A DNA stretch of 52,406 nucleotides from positions 1 through 52,406 of the forward strand of contig CAZGSG010000006.1 in the NCBI GenBank assembly GCA_964528095.1, given 5' to 3'. Source of the DNA: CAZGSG01 sp964528095 (GTDB lineage Bacteria; Bacteroidota; Bacteroidia; Chitinophagales; Chitinophagaceae). The number at the start of each line of letters is the position of its first letter. Within the stretch, counting starts at the first letter, position 1. The notes beneath the pieces were generated by a model that saw only the letters and a program-made list of their open reading frames with translations, did no database searches and was not told where the DNA came from. Both the position numbers and the translations under genes were made by a program. This document shows positions 15,221 through 24,314 of this stretch, in pieces.

Positions 15221-16450
15221 CTAGCTGGCAGGGATCAACCCGGTTTTTTCTTTTTTGAAAACAAACCAGGCTATTATCACACTAAATAACATGAATACCG
15301 CTCCCAGTAAAAAGGACACCCCGGGAAAATGAATAGGCGCTTTAGTGGTAAAATAAGAAAACAAATTATTTAGTAAGGGCGGGCCGATAATAGTAGTGAG
15401 GCTCATAAGACTTGTAAGCGCACCCTGCAATTCACCCTGCTCGTTTGGCGGCACACGGCCAGACAGTATAGCCTGCAATGAAGGACCGGCAATACCGCCA
15501 AGACAATAAGGCACCAGGAACGCGAACATCATCCATCCTTGAGTTGCAAACGCAAATAAGGTCAGCCCCAGTGTATACAATATCAGTCCCAGGTAAATAC
15601 TTTTCTCATTTCCAAGTTTTGGATTAATGACCCGTGTAAGCCCCGCCTGCACCCCACCCACCAGCAATCCGACAACTGCCAGCGAAAGCCCTACCATTTT
15701 CTCTGACCAGTTAAACCGGTATATCGTGAAGAAGTTCCAGTTGCTCTGCACAGACTGTGCAGACAGGTAGATAAGAAAAAAGCAAATGGCGAGCCCCCCG
15801 ATATTCGGATATTTTCTTAAAAACTGTAAAGAGCCGAATGGATTTGCTCTTTTCCAGTGAAAGGCCCTTCGATGTTCCTTATCCAGTGATTCAGGCAATA
15901 AAAAATATCCATAGATACAATTCACCAAACACAAAATAGCTGCAGCATAAAAAGGCGCACGGATTCCCCAGCCTGCAAGTAAGCCGCCTAATGCCGGTCC
16001 TATGACAAAGCCCAAACCGAAAGCGGCGCCGATCATTCCAAAATTCTTTGCCCTGTTCTCTTCATTACTGATATCTGCTATGTAAGCTGTCGCTGTTGTA
16101 AAACTTGCGCCTGTAAGACCAGCAATGATCCGGCCCACAAAGAGCCAGCCATAACTTGGCGCTAATGCGAGGAAAAGGTAATCGATACCAAAACCCAGAA
16201 GAGATAATAACAATACAGGGCGACGACCGTATTTATCACTCAGATTACCGACTATGGGCGCACAGATAAACTGCGTTACAGCGTATGCAGACAATAACCA
16301 GCCACCATAAGGGCTGGCTTCATTTATAGAAATTCCTTTTAACTGTGCAATCAGATCGGGCATGACCGGGATGATCAGTCCCCAGCCCATGACATCGATA
16401 AGGAGTGTAATAAAAATAAATCCGATTGCCGCCTGACGGTTTGTTTGCAT
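15221..16450 (-). CDS. Major facilitator superfamily exporter, TetA/TCR-like
   Basis: 409 residues from the ATG at 16450 with 12 predicted helices. Motif A is seen after helix 2 as GNLSDKYGRRPVLL (about 70-83), motif D-like residues follow helix 1 (DVMGWGLIIPVMPDL), and GPALGGLLAGWG (about 151-162) resembles antiporter motif C. The pattern matches the drug:H+ antiporter-1 branch that contains TetA; substrate cannot be told from sequence and resistance should not be assumed. An ATG at 16474 is possible but adds eight polar residues before the first helix; most relatives begin close to the hydrophobic segment, so 16450 is preferred. Convergent with the ArsC-like gene. Confidence 0.85.
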   Translation of the reverse strand: MQTNRQAAIGFIFITLLIDVMGWGLIIPVMPDLIAQLKGISINEASPYGGWLLSAYAVTQFICAPIVGNLSDKYGRRPVLLLSLLGFGIDYLFLALAPSYGWLFVGRIIAGLTGASFTTATAYIADISNEENRAKNFGMIGAAFGLGFVIGPALGGLLAGWGIRAPFYAAAILCLVNCIYGYFLLPESLDKEHRRAFHWKRANPFGSLQFLRKYPNIGGLAICFFLIYLSAQSVQSNWNFFTIYRFNWSEKMVGLSLAVVGLLVGGVQAGLTRVINPKLGNEKSIYLGLILYTLGLTLFAFATQGWMMFAFLVPYCLGGIAGPSLQAILSGRVPPNEQGELQGALTSLMSLTTIIGPPLLNNLFSYFTTKAPIHFPGVSFLLGAVFMLFSVIIAWFVFKKEKTGLIPAS

Positions 16451-16581
16451 AGCTTTTATATAAGAAGAGGCCACAAAGTAGCCGATTTTTTTGCTGGCAG
16501 CCAGGTATTTTTGCCTAAACAGGCATGTTTTTGGTCTAAAGGAATTAACAAACTGTGAAGAGATGCGAAAAAACTAGTATT

Positions 16582-16589
16582 TATCTTTG
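16582..16589 (+). promoter_or_regulatory. -7 box of the OmpA-lipoprotein gene
   Basis: TATCTTTG matches TAnnTTTG exactly and lies 72 nt before the ATG at 16662, giving a predicted leader of about 65-70 nt. No clear TTTG is seen at the -33 position. Confidence 0.6.
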
Positions 16590-16661
16590 CCGCTCCCAAC
16601 CAAACATGGGGATGAGTCCAGTTTTGCCAACTAACCATATTTTTTATTAAAACAAATTATT

Positions 16662-17534
16662 ATGAGCCTCAAGCAAATTATTCTACCCGCAGCCTCCGCA
16701 ATCCTTCTTTTTTCGTGCGTGAGTTCCAAAAAGTTTAAAAAATCACAAGCTGATTATAGCGCATTACAAACCCAGTATACTACTCTTCAGGGTAATCTGA
16801 ACGACTGTAATACAGCAAAGGCTGATCTGGGTAACCAGAAATCAATGCTTGAAAGAGATATAGCAAATCTGAATAAGCAGATTGATCTTTTGAAACAAAA
16901 CAATACGCAAGCGCTTAAACAATTGGAAGATATGTCTGTAATAACAGGAGCACAGGCGGAAAGCATTAAAAAATCGATGGAGAATATCGGTGCAAAAGAC
17001 AATTATATTCAAACCCTGCAACAGCAGATGGCCCGCAAAGATTCTCTCAATATGGCTCTGGTAATGAATCTCAAAGGTGCTATCGGTAATCTTGATGACC
17101 AGGACATTAATATCAAAGTAGATAAAGGCGTTGTATACATCGACATCTCCGACAAGCTTCTTTTCAAAACAGCCAAATATGATGTAACAGAACAGGCAAA
17201 AACTGTTTTAGGAAAAGTGGCGACTGTTCTTAAAAACCAGCCTGATATCGAATTCATGGTTGAAGGACATACAGACAATGTAGAATATAAAGGTGGCGGA
17301 CTGGTATTGGATAACTGGGATCTTAGTGTAAAACGTGCCACATCTGTGGTAAGAATCCTACAAAAACAATATGGTCTTGATCCTGCTAAGATGGCAGCTG
17401 CTGGTCGTGGCGAATATAAACCAGTTGCAGACAATAGTTCTGTAGAAGGAAGAGCGGCTAACCGCAGAACAAGGATCGTGATCCTGCCTCAGTTGGACCA
17501 GTTCTTTAAATTACTGGAACCAAATAAGGGATAA
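16662..17534 (+). CDS. OmpA-family peptidoglycan-binding lipoprotein with coiled coil
   Basis: 290 residues. Lipobox ILLFSC with cysteine at 19; residues about 28-130 are a long heptad-like coiled coil rich in glutamine, asparagine and lysine; residues about 145-280 are an OmpA C-terminal domain with LLFKTAKYDVTEQAKTVL, VEGHTDNVEY (about 202-211), NWDLSVKRATSVVRIL and NRRTRIVIL (about 264-272). The aspartate and arginine of these motifs bind diaminopimelate in peptidoglycan. It likely tethers the outer membrane to the cell wall, with the coiled coil as a spacer. Followed at once by a strong terminator. Confidence 0.9.
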   Translation: MSLKQIILPAASAILLFSCVSSKKFKKSQADYSALQTQYTTLQGNLNDCNTAKADLGNQKSMLERDIANLNKQIDLLKQNNTQALKQLEDMSVITGAQAESIKKSMENIGAKDNYIQTLQQQMARKDSLNMALVMNLKGAIGNLDDQDINIKVDKGVVYIDISDKLLFKTAKYDVTEQAKTVLGKVATVLKNQPDIEFMVEGHTDNVEYKGGGLVLDNWDLSVKRATSVVRILQKQYGLDPAKMAAAGRGEYKPVADNSSVEGRAANRRTRIVILPQLDQFFKLLEPNKG

Positions 17535-17540
17535 TACTAT

Positions 17541-17600
17541 TTAAATAGCAAAGCCGCAATGCGCAACGTTTTCACGATGCATTGCGGCTTTGCTATTTAA
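17541..17600 (+). terminator. Long-stem terminator after the OmpA gene
   Basis: Two arms of 22 nt (17541-17562 and 17579-17600) are perfectly complementary, with a 16-nt loop. The stem core is AGCAAAGCCGCAATGC and its complement; the T-rich end is TATTTAATT rather than a pure T-run. The arms are unusually long and exact for a terminator. The rest of the gap to 17799 shows nothing I can name. Confidence 0.8.
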
Positions 17601-17799
17601 TTAAAAAGTCAAAATTAAAAAATAGCCGCCGTAGAATGCTTGCCCGACCTCAGCTCATAGGCTATCCGTGGGTTTCTTGAGGTTTTCTATTGCTTGTATC
17701 CCTGGCCTAACCTGAGGAAAAGCCTGGATATGCCATAGTATTGTAGGTTTTTGTGAGATATGAATAACCGGTTTTCCGGGCCGGCATTAATCAACATGC

Positions 17800-17837
17800 A
17801 AAAATGGAGTCCGTTACATACCACAGACTCCATTTTT
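17800..17837 (-). terminator. Terminator of the CPA1 antiporter gene
   Basis: AAAAATGGAGTC (17800-17811) and GACTCCATTTTT (17826-17837) form a perfect 12-bp stem with a 14-nt loop; on the minus strand it ends in TTTTTG and follows the antiporter gene by 20 bp. Confidence 0.85.
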
Positions 17838-17857
17838 TCATTTTTAATTTTGAATTT

Positions 17858-19456
17858 TTAATTTCTCAATCTCGCTTCTTCCAGGTCCAGCTCCCATTCC
17901 CTTTCCCTGATAATCTCCTCACTGTATTCACTTGAATGGCGGAACCTGTTGAGTTCCTTGCGTCGCACATCTACTATCTCGATCAGCATCTGGCGGTAAA
18001 GAGGCAAAAAATTAGATGCTTCGTCAATAGCTTCTTCGCTGATCAGTTTTTTCCGGGTCACTTCAATCATCCGCTCATAACGATCCCTTACACGCCGGTA
18101 AGTATCATGGTTCTCTATCTGTTCTGTATAGTTTGTATCCAGGAAAGCCAGTACTGATTCTGCCAGCCTTATGCGTAGTGCAAGTTCCTGCTCCCTTTCG
18201 GATTCTTTTTCATTCACTTCTATCTTTAAAAGACGGATCAACGGCTTAAGGCTTAGTCCCTGGAGTACCAGCGTCACCAATATCACCATAAAAGTGATGA
18301 ACAAAATAAGATTACGATGGGGAAATGCCTGTTCTCCGGCCAGTGTCAACGGGATAGCCAGGGCAGATGCAAGTGAAACAACTCCTCTCATACCACTCCA
18401 CCCTACAAGAAAAACTGTTTTCCATTCGGGATAAGGTTCAGATTTGCGGATGCGTTTAAATAATATCCTGGGAAGATAGGCTCCCGGGAAGATCCAGACA
18501 ATCCGGATAAGGATCGTCAGCAGGCTGATCACTATGGCATATACGATCGCTTCTCCTACCGAATAATTACCTAACCCCTCGATGATACCGGGCAACTGAA
18601 GACCGATAAGTATAAAAACAAATCCATTTAATAAAAACGTCAATGTATCCCAGAGACTATTGATCTGCATTCGTGATTCGTAGGTAAAAAAATCCTGGGC
18701 CCGGTAAGTAAGAAATAAACCACCGCTTACTACAGACAGTACCCCGGAAAAATGAAAATGCTCAGCCGTGATATACATGATGTACGGCGTAATAAGCGTA
18801 ATTGACGCATCAATGGCAGGAGTGGTGGGCAGGAACCGGTGAATACCATATACGATCGCCGCAATGGCAAGCCCAATGGCAATACCTGCCGCCGCAACGA
18901 TAAAAAAAGTTTTGGTAGCATCCCCAATATGAAAAGTGCCGGTGACAATAGCAGCTAAAGCAAACCGGAAAACGATCAGGCTCGATGCATCGTTGACAAG
19001 GCTTTCTCCCTCGAGAATAGTCACCACTCGTTTGGGTACTTTCAATCCTTGCAACACAGAAGTGGCCGCGATGGCATCGGGAGGGGAAATGATTCCTCCT
19101 AATAAAAAACCAAAAGCCAATGGAAAATCCGGTATAATGGCGTGTGAAACGATAGCTACCAGCGTGGAGGTGAAGATCACCAGTCCAAATGCCAGCAGGC
19201 TGATAGGCCTTCTCATTTTCCAGAAATCATTCCAGGAGGTATTCCAGGCCGCCGCATATAATAAGGGGGGCAGGAAGATCAGGAAAACAAAATCGGGATG
19301 CAGGCTTATATGTGGAATACCGGGAATTAAACTGATCAACAATCCCCCGATCACTAAAAAAATAGGGTAAGGGATTTTTATCTTGCTGCTAAGCATGGTG
19401 AGCAGGGAAATAATAAACAAAAGAGATAAAATGAGCAGGAGATTATCTTGTATCAT
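17858..19456 (-). CDS. Na+/H+ antiporter, CPA1 family
   Basis: 532 residues: about 12 transmembrane helices over residues 1-415 followed by a hydrophilic tail (about 420-532) rich in glutamate and arginine. CPA1 hallmarks include LPPLLYAAAWNTSW (about 61-74), GGIISPPDAIAATSVL (about 119-134, the ion-binding aspartate in PPDA), EGESLVNDASSLIVFRFA (about 148-165, ND motif) and GWSGMRGVVSLASALAIPL (about 351-369). The family exchanges cytosolic Na+ or K+ for H+ to control pH and salt. The charged tail suggests cytosolic regulation. Monocistronic, with its own terminator. Confidence 0.92.
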   Translation of the reverse strand: MIQDNLLLILSLLFIISLLTMLSSKIKIPYPIFLVIGGLLISLIPGIPHISLHPDFVFLIFLPPLLYAAAWNTSWNDFWKMRRPISLLAFGLVIFTSTLVAIVSHAIIPDFPLAFGFLLGGIISPPDAIAATSVLQGLKVPKRVVTILEGESLVNDASSLIVFRFALAAIVTGTFHIGDATKTFFIVAAAGIAIGLAIAAIVYGIHRFLPTTPAIDASITLITPYIMYITAEHFHFSGVLSVVSGGLFLTYRAQDFFTYESRMQINSLWDTLTFLLNGFVFILIGLQLPGIIEGLGNYSVGEAIVYAIVISLLTILIRIVWIFPGAYLPRILFKRIRKSEPYPEWKTVFLVGWSGMRGVVSLASALAIPLTLAGEQAFPHRNLILFITFMVILVTLVLQGLSLKPLIRLLKIEVNEKESEREQELALRIRLAESVLAFLDTNYTEQIENHDTYRRVRDRYERMIEVTRKKLISEEAIDEASNFLPLYRQMLIEIVDVRRKELNRFRHSSEYSEEIIREREWELDLEEARLRN

Positions 19457-19611
19457 AACGGGGTCAAGTTAAGGAAAAGCTGATGATTTTGGCGGAGGCC
19501 CTGAGCGGCTTTTTGTTTTTTATACCTGCTGAGAATTTATTTTCATACAACCAAACCTCTCCTTATCTCTTTCCCCCTTTACCTCTTAGCTCACAATATC
19601 CAAAGATGTAA

Positions 19612-19619
19612 TAAGTTTG
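19612..19619 (+). promoter_or_regulatory. -7 box directly before the CDGSH gene
   Basis: TAAGTTTG is an exact TAnnTTTG match ending 4 nt before the ATG at 19624, which implies a leaderless or nearly leaderless transcript. Confidence 0.55.
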
Positions 19620-19623
19620 GTGT

Positions 19624-20061
19624 ATGGAAAAAGACATCACCAAGAAATACACCAATGGCGAAGTGACCATTGTCTGGAAACCCGCCACCTGTATTCATTC
19701 AAAAATATGCTGGTCTGCCGTCACCGGATTGCCTGAAGTTTTTAATCCCAAAATAAGACCCTGGATAAAACCCGAAAATTCGACTACTGAAAAAATAGTG
19801 GAGCACGTAAAGAAATGCCCAAGCGGCGCATTGAGTTTTTATTACAATAGCGACGAAGAAAGTAATGCGGAAATAAAAACCAGTGCCATTGTTGAAACAG
19901 TAGCCAACGGGCCCTTACTTGTATATGGCAATATCATCGTAAAGGATAAGGAGGGCAATGAAACGAATAAGTCGAGGGTCACCGCATTTTGTCGTTGCGG
20001 TCAATCGCAAAACAAACCTTATTGTGATGGTACCCATGTGAAAGTGGAATTTAAAGACTGA
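19624..20061 (+). CDS. Two-domain Fe-S protein: Fer4_19-like plus CDGSH domain
   Basis: 145 residues. Residues 1-75 resemble the divergent mono-cluster ferredoxin domain (CIHSKICW with cysteines 23 and 29, and KKCPSGALSFYY near 65-76). Residues about 122-137 carry an exact CDGSH signature, CRCGQSQNKPYCDGTH, whose three cysteines and histidine bind a redox-active 2Fe-2S cluster, as in mitoNEET. The two-domain arrangement is known in bacteria; proposed roles are electron transfer or Fe-S homeostasis, and the partner is unknown. The stop codon abuts the end of the convergent FUSC gene. Confidence 0.9.
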   Translation: MEKDITKKYTNGEVTIVWKPATCIHSKICWSAVTGLPEVFNPKIRPWIKPENSTTEKIVEHVKKCPSGALSFYYNSDEESNAEIKTSAIVETVANGPLLVYGNIIVKDKEGNETNKSRVTAFCRCGQSQNKPYCDGTHVKVEFKD

Positions 20062-22290
20062 TCAGGCCGGTGTTTGCTCTTTCTCAATTTCCTCACTGAT
20101 CTTTTTTATATCACCTGCAATACGGGAGATAAAGAAAAACTGGTCAACAATTGGTTTGAGTTCGGAAAGTTTTTCCCGGGTTTCTGTTTGTATCAATCCT
20201 TGCTGTAGTTCAGTCCTTCGTTTACTTACGAGCTCATCTACATGTGTACTCAGCACCGAGAGCGGCATCTCCGTATCTTCCATTACAGCAGTGTGTTGAA
20301 TGATGGATTTTGCCTGTTCCAGTTCTTCTACTGTATCCTTAATGATCGGGGTAAAATCGGGTGAGCGGTATTTATCGGCCAGCGTGTTGGAAAAATGAGC
20401 CAGCGTAGCGATATGCGAGTTCAGCATATGATTCATGACCACGAACTGGTGGACCTTTGGCCCATTCTTTTGTTTACTCTTTGGCTCCGACAACATCCGT
20501 GTAAAAGCTTCCGACAGGTTGGCCAATGCCACAAATGCGTTTTTGCGGCTGAGCTTATAATCCAGGTTGCTGGCAGGCGTACCGGCAAAAGCCGCCGTCA
20601 CATTTTTATAATATAAAAGCGTATTACTGACCGCATCTGCCATTAAGCTTCTCATTTGTACATGTTCCCATGCAGGCACCAGCAGAAAACTGGCGCCAAA
20701 TGCGATACCAGAACCAATAGCGGTATCCAGTAATCTATCACGAAGGATAGTTTGAAAATTATCTGTACCAAGCAGGTAAAACATAATCAGGATATACGGT
20801 GTCATAAATACTACACTCACCAGGTACCTGGTGCGCATAAAACTATATGCACCTGTCATCAATACCAGCATAATGATAAAAAGCGCTGTTGTATCTTTTA
20901 CAAAGTAAAGTATGGCAAGTCCGATCAATGCTCCCGCGATCGTACCACCCAGCCGCTGGTAGTTTCTTTCGCGGCTTACACTGTACGCCGGCTTCAGAAT
21001 CACCACGATGGTCAGTAATATCCAGTAGCCGTGGCCAAATTCAAAAAGATGTGACACTATATATCCTGCAGCGGTTGCGATGCTCACACGCAACGCATGA
21101 CGAAAGGCGGAGGAGTTCCATGAAAAATTATCACGAAGCGTTTTCCACCCCAGGTCAGTTGGTGTTACAAACTGCGAATGATCCAGCGAACTGACATACT
21201 CTTTTGCTTTGGCCGTATCATATTTTGAATAATGATGCAGGGTATAGATCCTCGCCGTGATATCTTCCAGTGACTGCAGTATTTTTTTAAGACTGATAAA
21301 TGCTTCCAGGTTGTCGGGGTTACGGTTAGCCGCGCTATATGATTTAAAATATGCCTGCAGGTCTTCCAGTTTTTTCTGCAGACGATCAGGTTCCCGGGAT
21401 GCACTGCCACTTTGAATAGCTATTCCCGTTTCATCAAGTTCGTTGGTAACCGCATAGATCATTTGCTGAAACCGTGGAAGGACCTCACTATTATCAAAAT
21501 AAGTATGCATGGATTCATATGCATAAAAGGTGGTAGTGATGCGTTCAAAAAGATCTACAGTGTCTGTGAATATCATCAGTAAAGTACGTCCCGTAGTAGT
21601 TGATTCTTTAATGATATTGCGGCTTTTAAAAATCAGTTCGCGCAGCAGCAACTGTTTTTGCTGTACAATAGCCTGCTCTTCCATCATGCGGCGATAAACG
21701 GCATCATACTTAACATGCTTATCATAAAACAACGCTCTTGTACGCAGGTAATCGGCAATGGCCAGTATGCTATCACCAAGGGCCTGCTGTACCAGCCGAT
21801 AGGGCCGGAAACTATAAAGCGCCAAACTGAATAAAATATACCAGACCCCTCCTGCTGCTATGAATAACGCATTACGTACTACTTCCCAGCCCGTATGGAG
21901 GTGATAAATACTAAGCACCATTACCAACAGACCGGCAACACCGATACTGTTCACACGGCCGCCATAAACTCCAACCATGCTGAACAAAAAACAAAAACCA
22001 AAGATCAATACTCCCAATGCAACAGGCAAGGGAGCGACAAACCCGGTGATCAGGGCAACAAAAAAATTAATGACCAGGGATGCAAGCATGCCGTTACGTC
22101 GTAGCTTAACAGGTCCGGGTATATCGGAAACACTGACGCAGATTGCGCCCAAAGAAATAGCGAGCCCCACGGGCAACAACCCAAAATAATTCAACACTAT
22201 CGCGGGCAGGGTGACCCCGACGGTAATACGTACCCCTTCAGCGAAATAATAGCTGTGTATAAAACTCTTATATTCCTTTATATAATCCAT
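20062..22290 (-). CDS. FUSC-family inner-membrane protein (YccS/YhfK-like)
   Basis: 742 residues with the duplicated FUSC layout: a first membrane block (about 15-165, with LPAIVLNYFG, ISLGAICVSVSDIPGP and GVYGGRVNSIGVAGLLVM), a cytosolic helical region (about 170-385), a second membrane block (about 390-540, ATAAGYIVSHLFEFGHGYWI, LKPAYSVSRERNYQRLGGTI, RYLVSVVFMTPYI) and a helical tail (about 550-742). Family members are proposed aromatic-acid or phenolic exporters. No membrane-fusion partner gene (HlyD-like) is adjacent, so it may act alone or with a distant partner. Its promoter box lies only about 10 nt upstream. Confidence 0.88.
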   Translation of the reverse strand: MDYIKEYKSFIHSYYFAEGVRITVGVTLPAIVLNYFGLLPVGLAISLGAICVSVSDIPGPVKLRRNGMLASLVINFFVALITGFVAPLPVALGVLIFGFCFLFSMVGVYGGRVNSIGVAGLLVMVLSIYHLHTGWEVVRNALFIAAGGVWYILFSLALYSFRPYRLVQQALGDSILAIADYLRTRALFYDKHVKYDAVYRRMMEEQAIVQQKQLLLRELIFKSRNIIKESTTTGRTLLMIFTDTVDLFERITTTFYAYESMHTYFDNSEVLPRFQQMIYAVTNELDETGIAIQSGSASREPDRLQKKLEDLQAYFKSYSAANRNPDNLEAFISLKKILQSLEDITARIYTLHHYSKYDTAKAKEYVSSLDHSQFVTPTDLGWKTLRDNFSWNSSAFRHALRVSIATAAGYIVSHLFEFGHGYWILLTIVVILKPAYSVSRERNYQRLGGTIAGALIGLAILYFVKDTTALFIIMLVLMTGAYSFMRTRYLVSVVFMTPYILIMFYLLGTDNFQTILRDRLLDTAIGSGIAFGASFLLVPAWEHVQMRSLMADAVSNTLLYYKNVTAAFAGTPASNLDYKLSRKNAFVALANLSEAFTRMLSEPKSKQKNGPKVHQFVVMNHMLNSHIATLAHFSNTLADKYRSPDFTPIIKDTVEELEQAKSIIQHTAVMEDTEMPLSVLSTHVDELVSKRRTELQQGLIQTETREKLSELKPIVDQFFFISRIAGDIKKISEEIEKEQTPA

Positions 22291-22300
22291 ATGTCCCCGG

Positions 22301-22308
22301 CAAAGGTA
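22301..22308 (-). promoter_or_regulatory. -7 box of the FUSC gene
   Basis: On the minus strand TACCTTTG (22308-22301) matches TAnnTTTG and ends 10 nt before the ATG at 22290; a TTTTG lies 23 nt further upstream, slightly longer than the usual spacing. The predicted leader is only a few nucleotides. Confidence 0.55.
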
Positions 22309-22462
22309 GGATGCCGGTCACTACGGCGCTACAAAAGAAACAATACAACCATTCATCATTTTTTACAGGAATAAAAAGATATATCCGGGCCTGGTTGATT
22401 GCCGGGTCTTTATTCGTTTTTATATTTAATCTTTCCTGTATCACTGTCTTAAAAAAATCTAT

Positions 22463-24115
22463 ATGAATAAGATCTTTTTTTTCTTTGTAATGGCCCTGTT
22501 GTTTATAACCGCCTGTAATAATGACAAGACTGCAACTGATGACCAGGACGGCCTGGCCGCATTCAGCGCAGATAGCCTGGGAGCGCATATCGCCACGCTT
22601 TCGGCAGACGAATTTACCGGCCGCAAACCATTCAGCGAAGGAGAAACAAAAACAATCGACTACCTGAAAACGGAGTTTGCCGCTGCCGGTTTAGAACCAG
22701 GCAACAATGAATCCTATGTGCAGGAAGTTCCGATGGTAAGGATCACTACCCAGGCTTCTCCATTAATGCAGGTACAATCTTCCAAAGGATATTTTACGCT
22801 CAAAGGATACGATGATTACGTGATATGGACCGACAAAACCGATTCGGCTATTTCATTAAACAACAGTGAACTGGTATTTGCCGGCTATGGTGTAGTGGCG
22901 CCGGAATATGGCTGGAACGACTATGAAGGTCTGGACGTGAAAGGAAAAGTTGTGTTGATCCTGGTAAACGACCCCGGCTTTAATGCACATGATTCTTCTT
23001 TATTCAAAGGAAAAACAATGACCTACTACGGTCGCTGGACATATAAATTTGAAGAAGCAGCCCGCCAGGGCGCCAAAGGCTGCCTGATCATCCACAATAC
23101 AGAAGCAGCCAGTTATCCATTCAAAGTAGTGCAGAATAACTGGAACGGATCAAGGTTGCGTCTTGATCCCCGCGGCAAACAGGAAACGCTTTGCGATGTA
23201 ATTGGATGGGTATCGGCACCAGCAGCTAAAAAATTATTGGCCGCAGCTGGTAAGGATTCAAGTTTATTGGCCACGGCTGATCAAAAGGGTTTTAAAGGGC
23301 AATCACTGGGGTTGAACCTTTCCGCTTCTATTGCTGTAAAAACTGCCTATAACAAATCATATAATGTAATAGGAAAAATAACCGGCAGCAAACATCCCGA
23401 CGAAACGATCATCTACACCGCACATTGGGACCATTTGGGAATAGGCAAACCCGATGAGACCGGTGACTCGATATACAATGGCGCATTGGACAATGCAAGT
23501 GCTACAGCAGGCCTGCTCGAACTGGCACGTGGATTTAAAAGCCTGAAGGCAAAACCAGAAAGAACCATTGTTTTTCTTTCGGTCACTGCCGAAGAACAAG
23601 GCTTATGGGGTTCGGCTTATTATGCACAGAACCCCGTATACCCTGTTGCTAAAACGGTAGCCAATATCAACATGGATGGGTTGAACTGGTATGGAAAAAC
23701 AAAAGATATCATCGTCGTGGGCCAGGGTCAGAATGAACTGGAAGATTACCTGAAAGAAGAAGCGGCCAAAACCGGTCGTATCATTTCGTTTGAAGCTCAT
23801 CCGGAAGCAGGTTCTTATTACCGTTCCGATCATTTTAATTTTGCCAAAGTCGGAATCCCTGCGCTATACACCAGTAGTGGCATAGAAGTGATCGGTAAAG
23901 AAGAAGGTTATGGTAAAAAAATGGAGGACGAATACACTGAAAAAAATTATCACCGCCCTTCGGATGAATACGATGCAAAAACATGGGTACTCGATGGCGC
24001 TATCGATGATCTTAAATTGTTATTCCAGGTAGGCAAACGACTTGTATTTACCGATAAATGGCCGGCATGGAAAGAAGGTTCGGAGTTTAAGGGGATTAGG
24101 GAGAAGAGTAAATGA
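22463..24115 (+). CDS. M28-family zinc aminopeptidase lipoprotein with PA domain
   Basis: 550 residues. Signal and lipobox at the N terminus (LLFITAC, cysteine 18). A protease-associated (PA) domain is inserted at about 130-290 (YGWNDYEGLDVKGKVVLILV at 145-164; GAKGCLIIHNTEAASYPF at about 203-220). The M28 catalytic part shows zinc ligands in IYTAHWDHLGIG (about 317-328), NGALDNASATAGLLELAR (about 338-355) and the glutamate pair VTAEEQGLWGS (about 374-384), with a final histidine ligand in YYRSDHFNFAK (about 452-462). It should trim N-terminal residues from peptides in the periplasm or at the outer membrane. A long inverted repeat follows the stop codon. Confidence 0.92.
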   Translation: MNKIFFFFVMALLFITACNNDKTATDDQDGLAAFSADSLGAHIATLSADEFTGRKPFSEGETKTIDYLKTEFAAAGLEPGNNESYVQEVPMVRITTQASPLMQVQSSKGYFTLKGYDDYVIWTDKTDSAISLNNSELVFAGYGVVAPEYGWNDYEGLDVKGKVVLILVNDPGFNAHDSSLFKGKTMTYYGRWTYKFEEAARQGAKGCLIIHNTEAASYPFKVVQNNWNGSRLRLDPRGKQETLCDVIGWVSAPAAKKLLAAAGKDSSLLATADQKGFKGQSLGLNLSASIAVKTAYNKSYNVIGKITGSKHPDETIIYTAHWDHLGIGKPDETGDSIYNGALDNASATAGLLELARGFKSLKAKPERTIVFLSVTAEEQGLWGSAYYAQNPVYPVAKTVANINMDGLNWYGKTKDIIVVGQGQNELEDYLKEEAAKTGRIISFEAHPEAGSYYRSDHFNFAKVGIPALYTSSGIEVIGKEEGYGKKMEDEYTEKNYHRPSDEYDAKTWVLDGAIDDLKLLFQVGKRLVFTDKWPAWKEGSEFKGIREKSK

Positions 24116-24179
24116 TTAGGTGGATATTGGATGTTAGATAGAGGATCTGTATCCACTATCTAACATCCAATATCTAATC
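24114..24179. repeat. Long inverted repeat after the M28 gene
   Basis: Arms 24124-24141 and 24156-24173 are perfectly complementary over 18 bp; outer GATTAG (24114) and CTAATC (24174) add six pairs beyond a GTGG bulge, and GGAT/ATCC pair inside the loop. No T-run follows, so this is a 3' stem that could stabilise the mRNA or a fixed palindrome rather than a classical terminator. Confidence 0.7.
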
Positions 24180-24314
24180 TCATTACCCTATGTCCATGTA
24201 AAAATCCGACACCCCCTTTCCCAATACTCTCCGTTTATAGCGTGGTATTCGCTGCTGGTACTTATTCGTTTCGAATTGACTTGTTTTTTTCAAACTTTTG
24301 GGGAAATAAGGAAA

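Noticed and set aside
15221..16450. Reading the TetA-like exporter as an antibiotic-resistance gene
   Set aside because: Family membership is clear but substrate is not, and there is no TetR-type regulator or mobile context.
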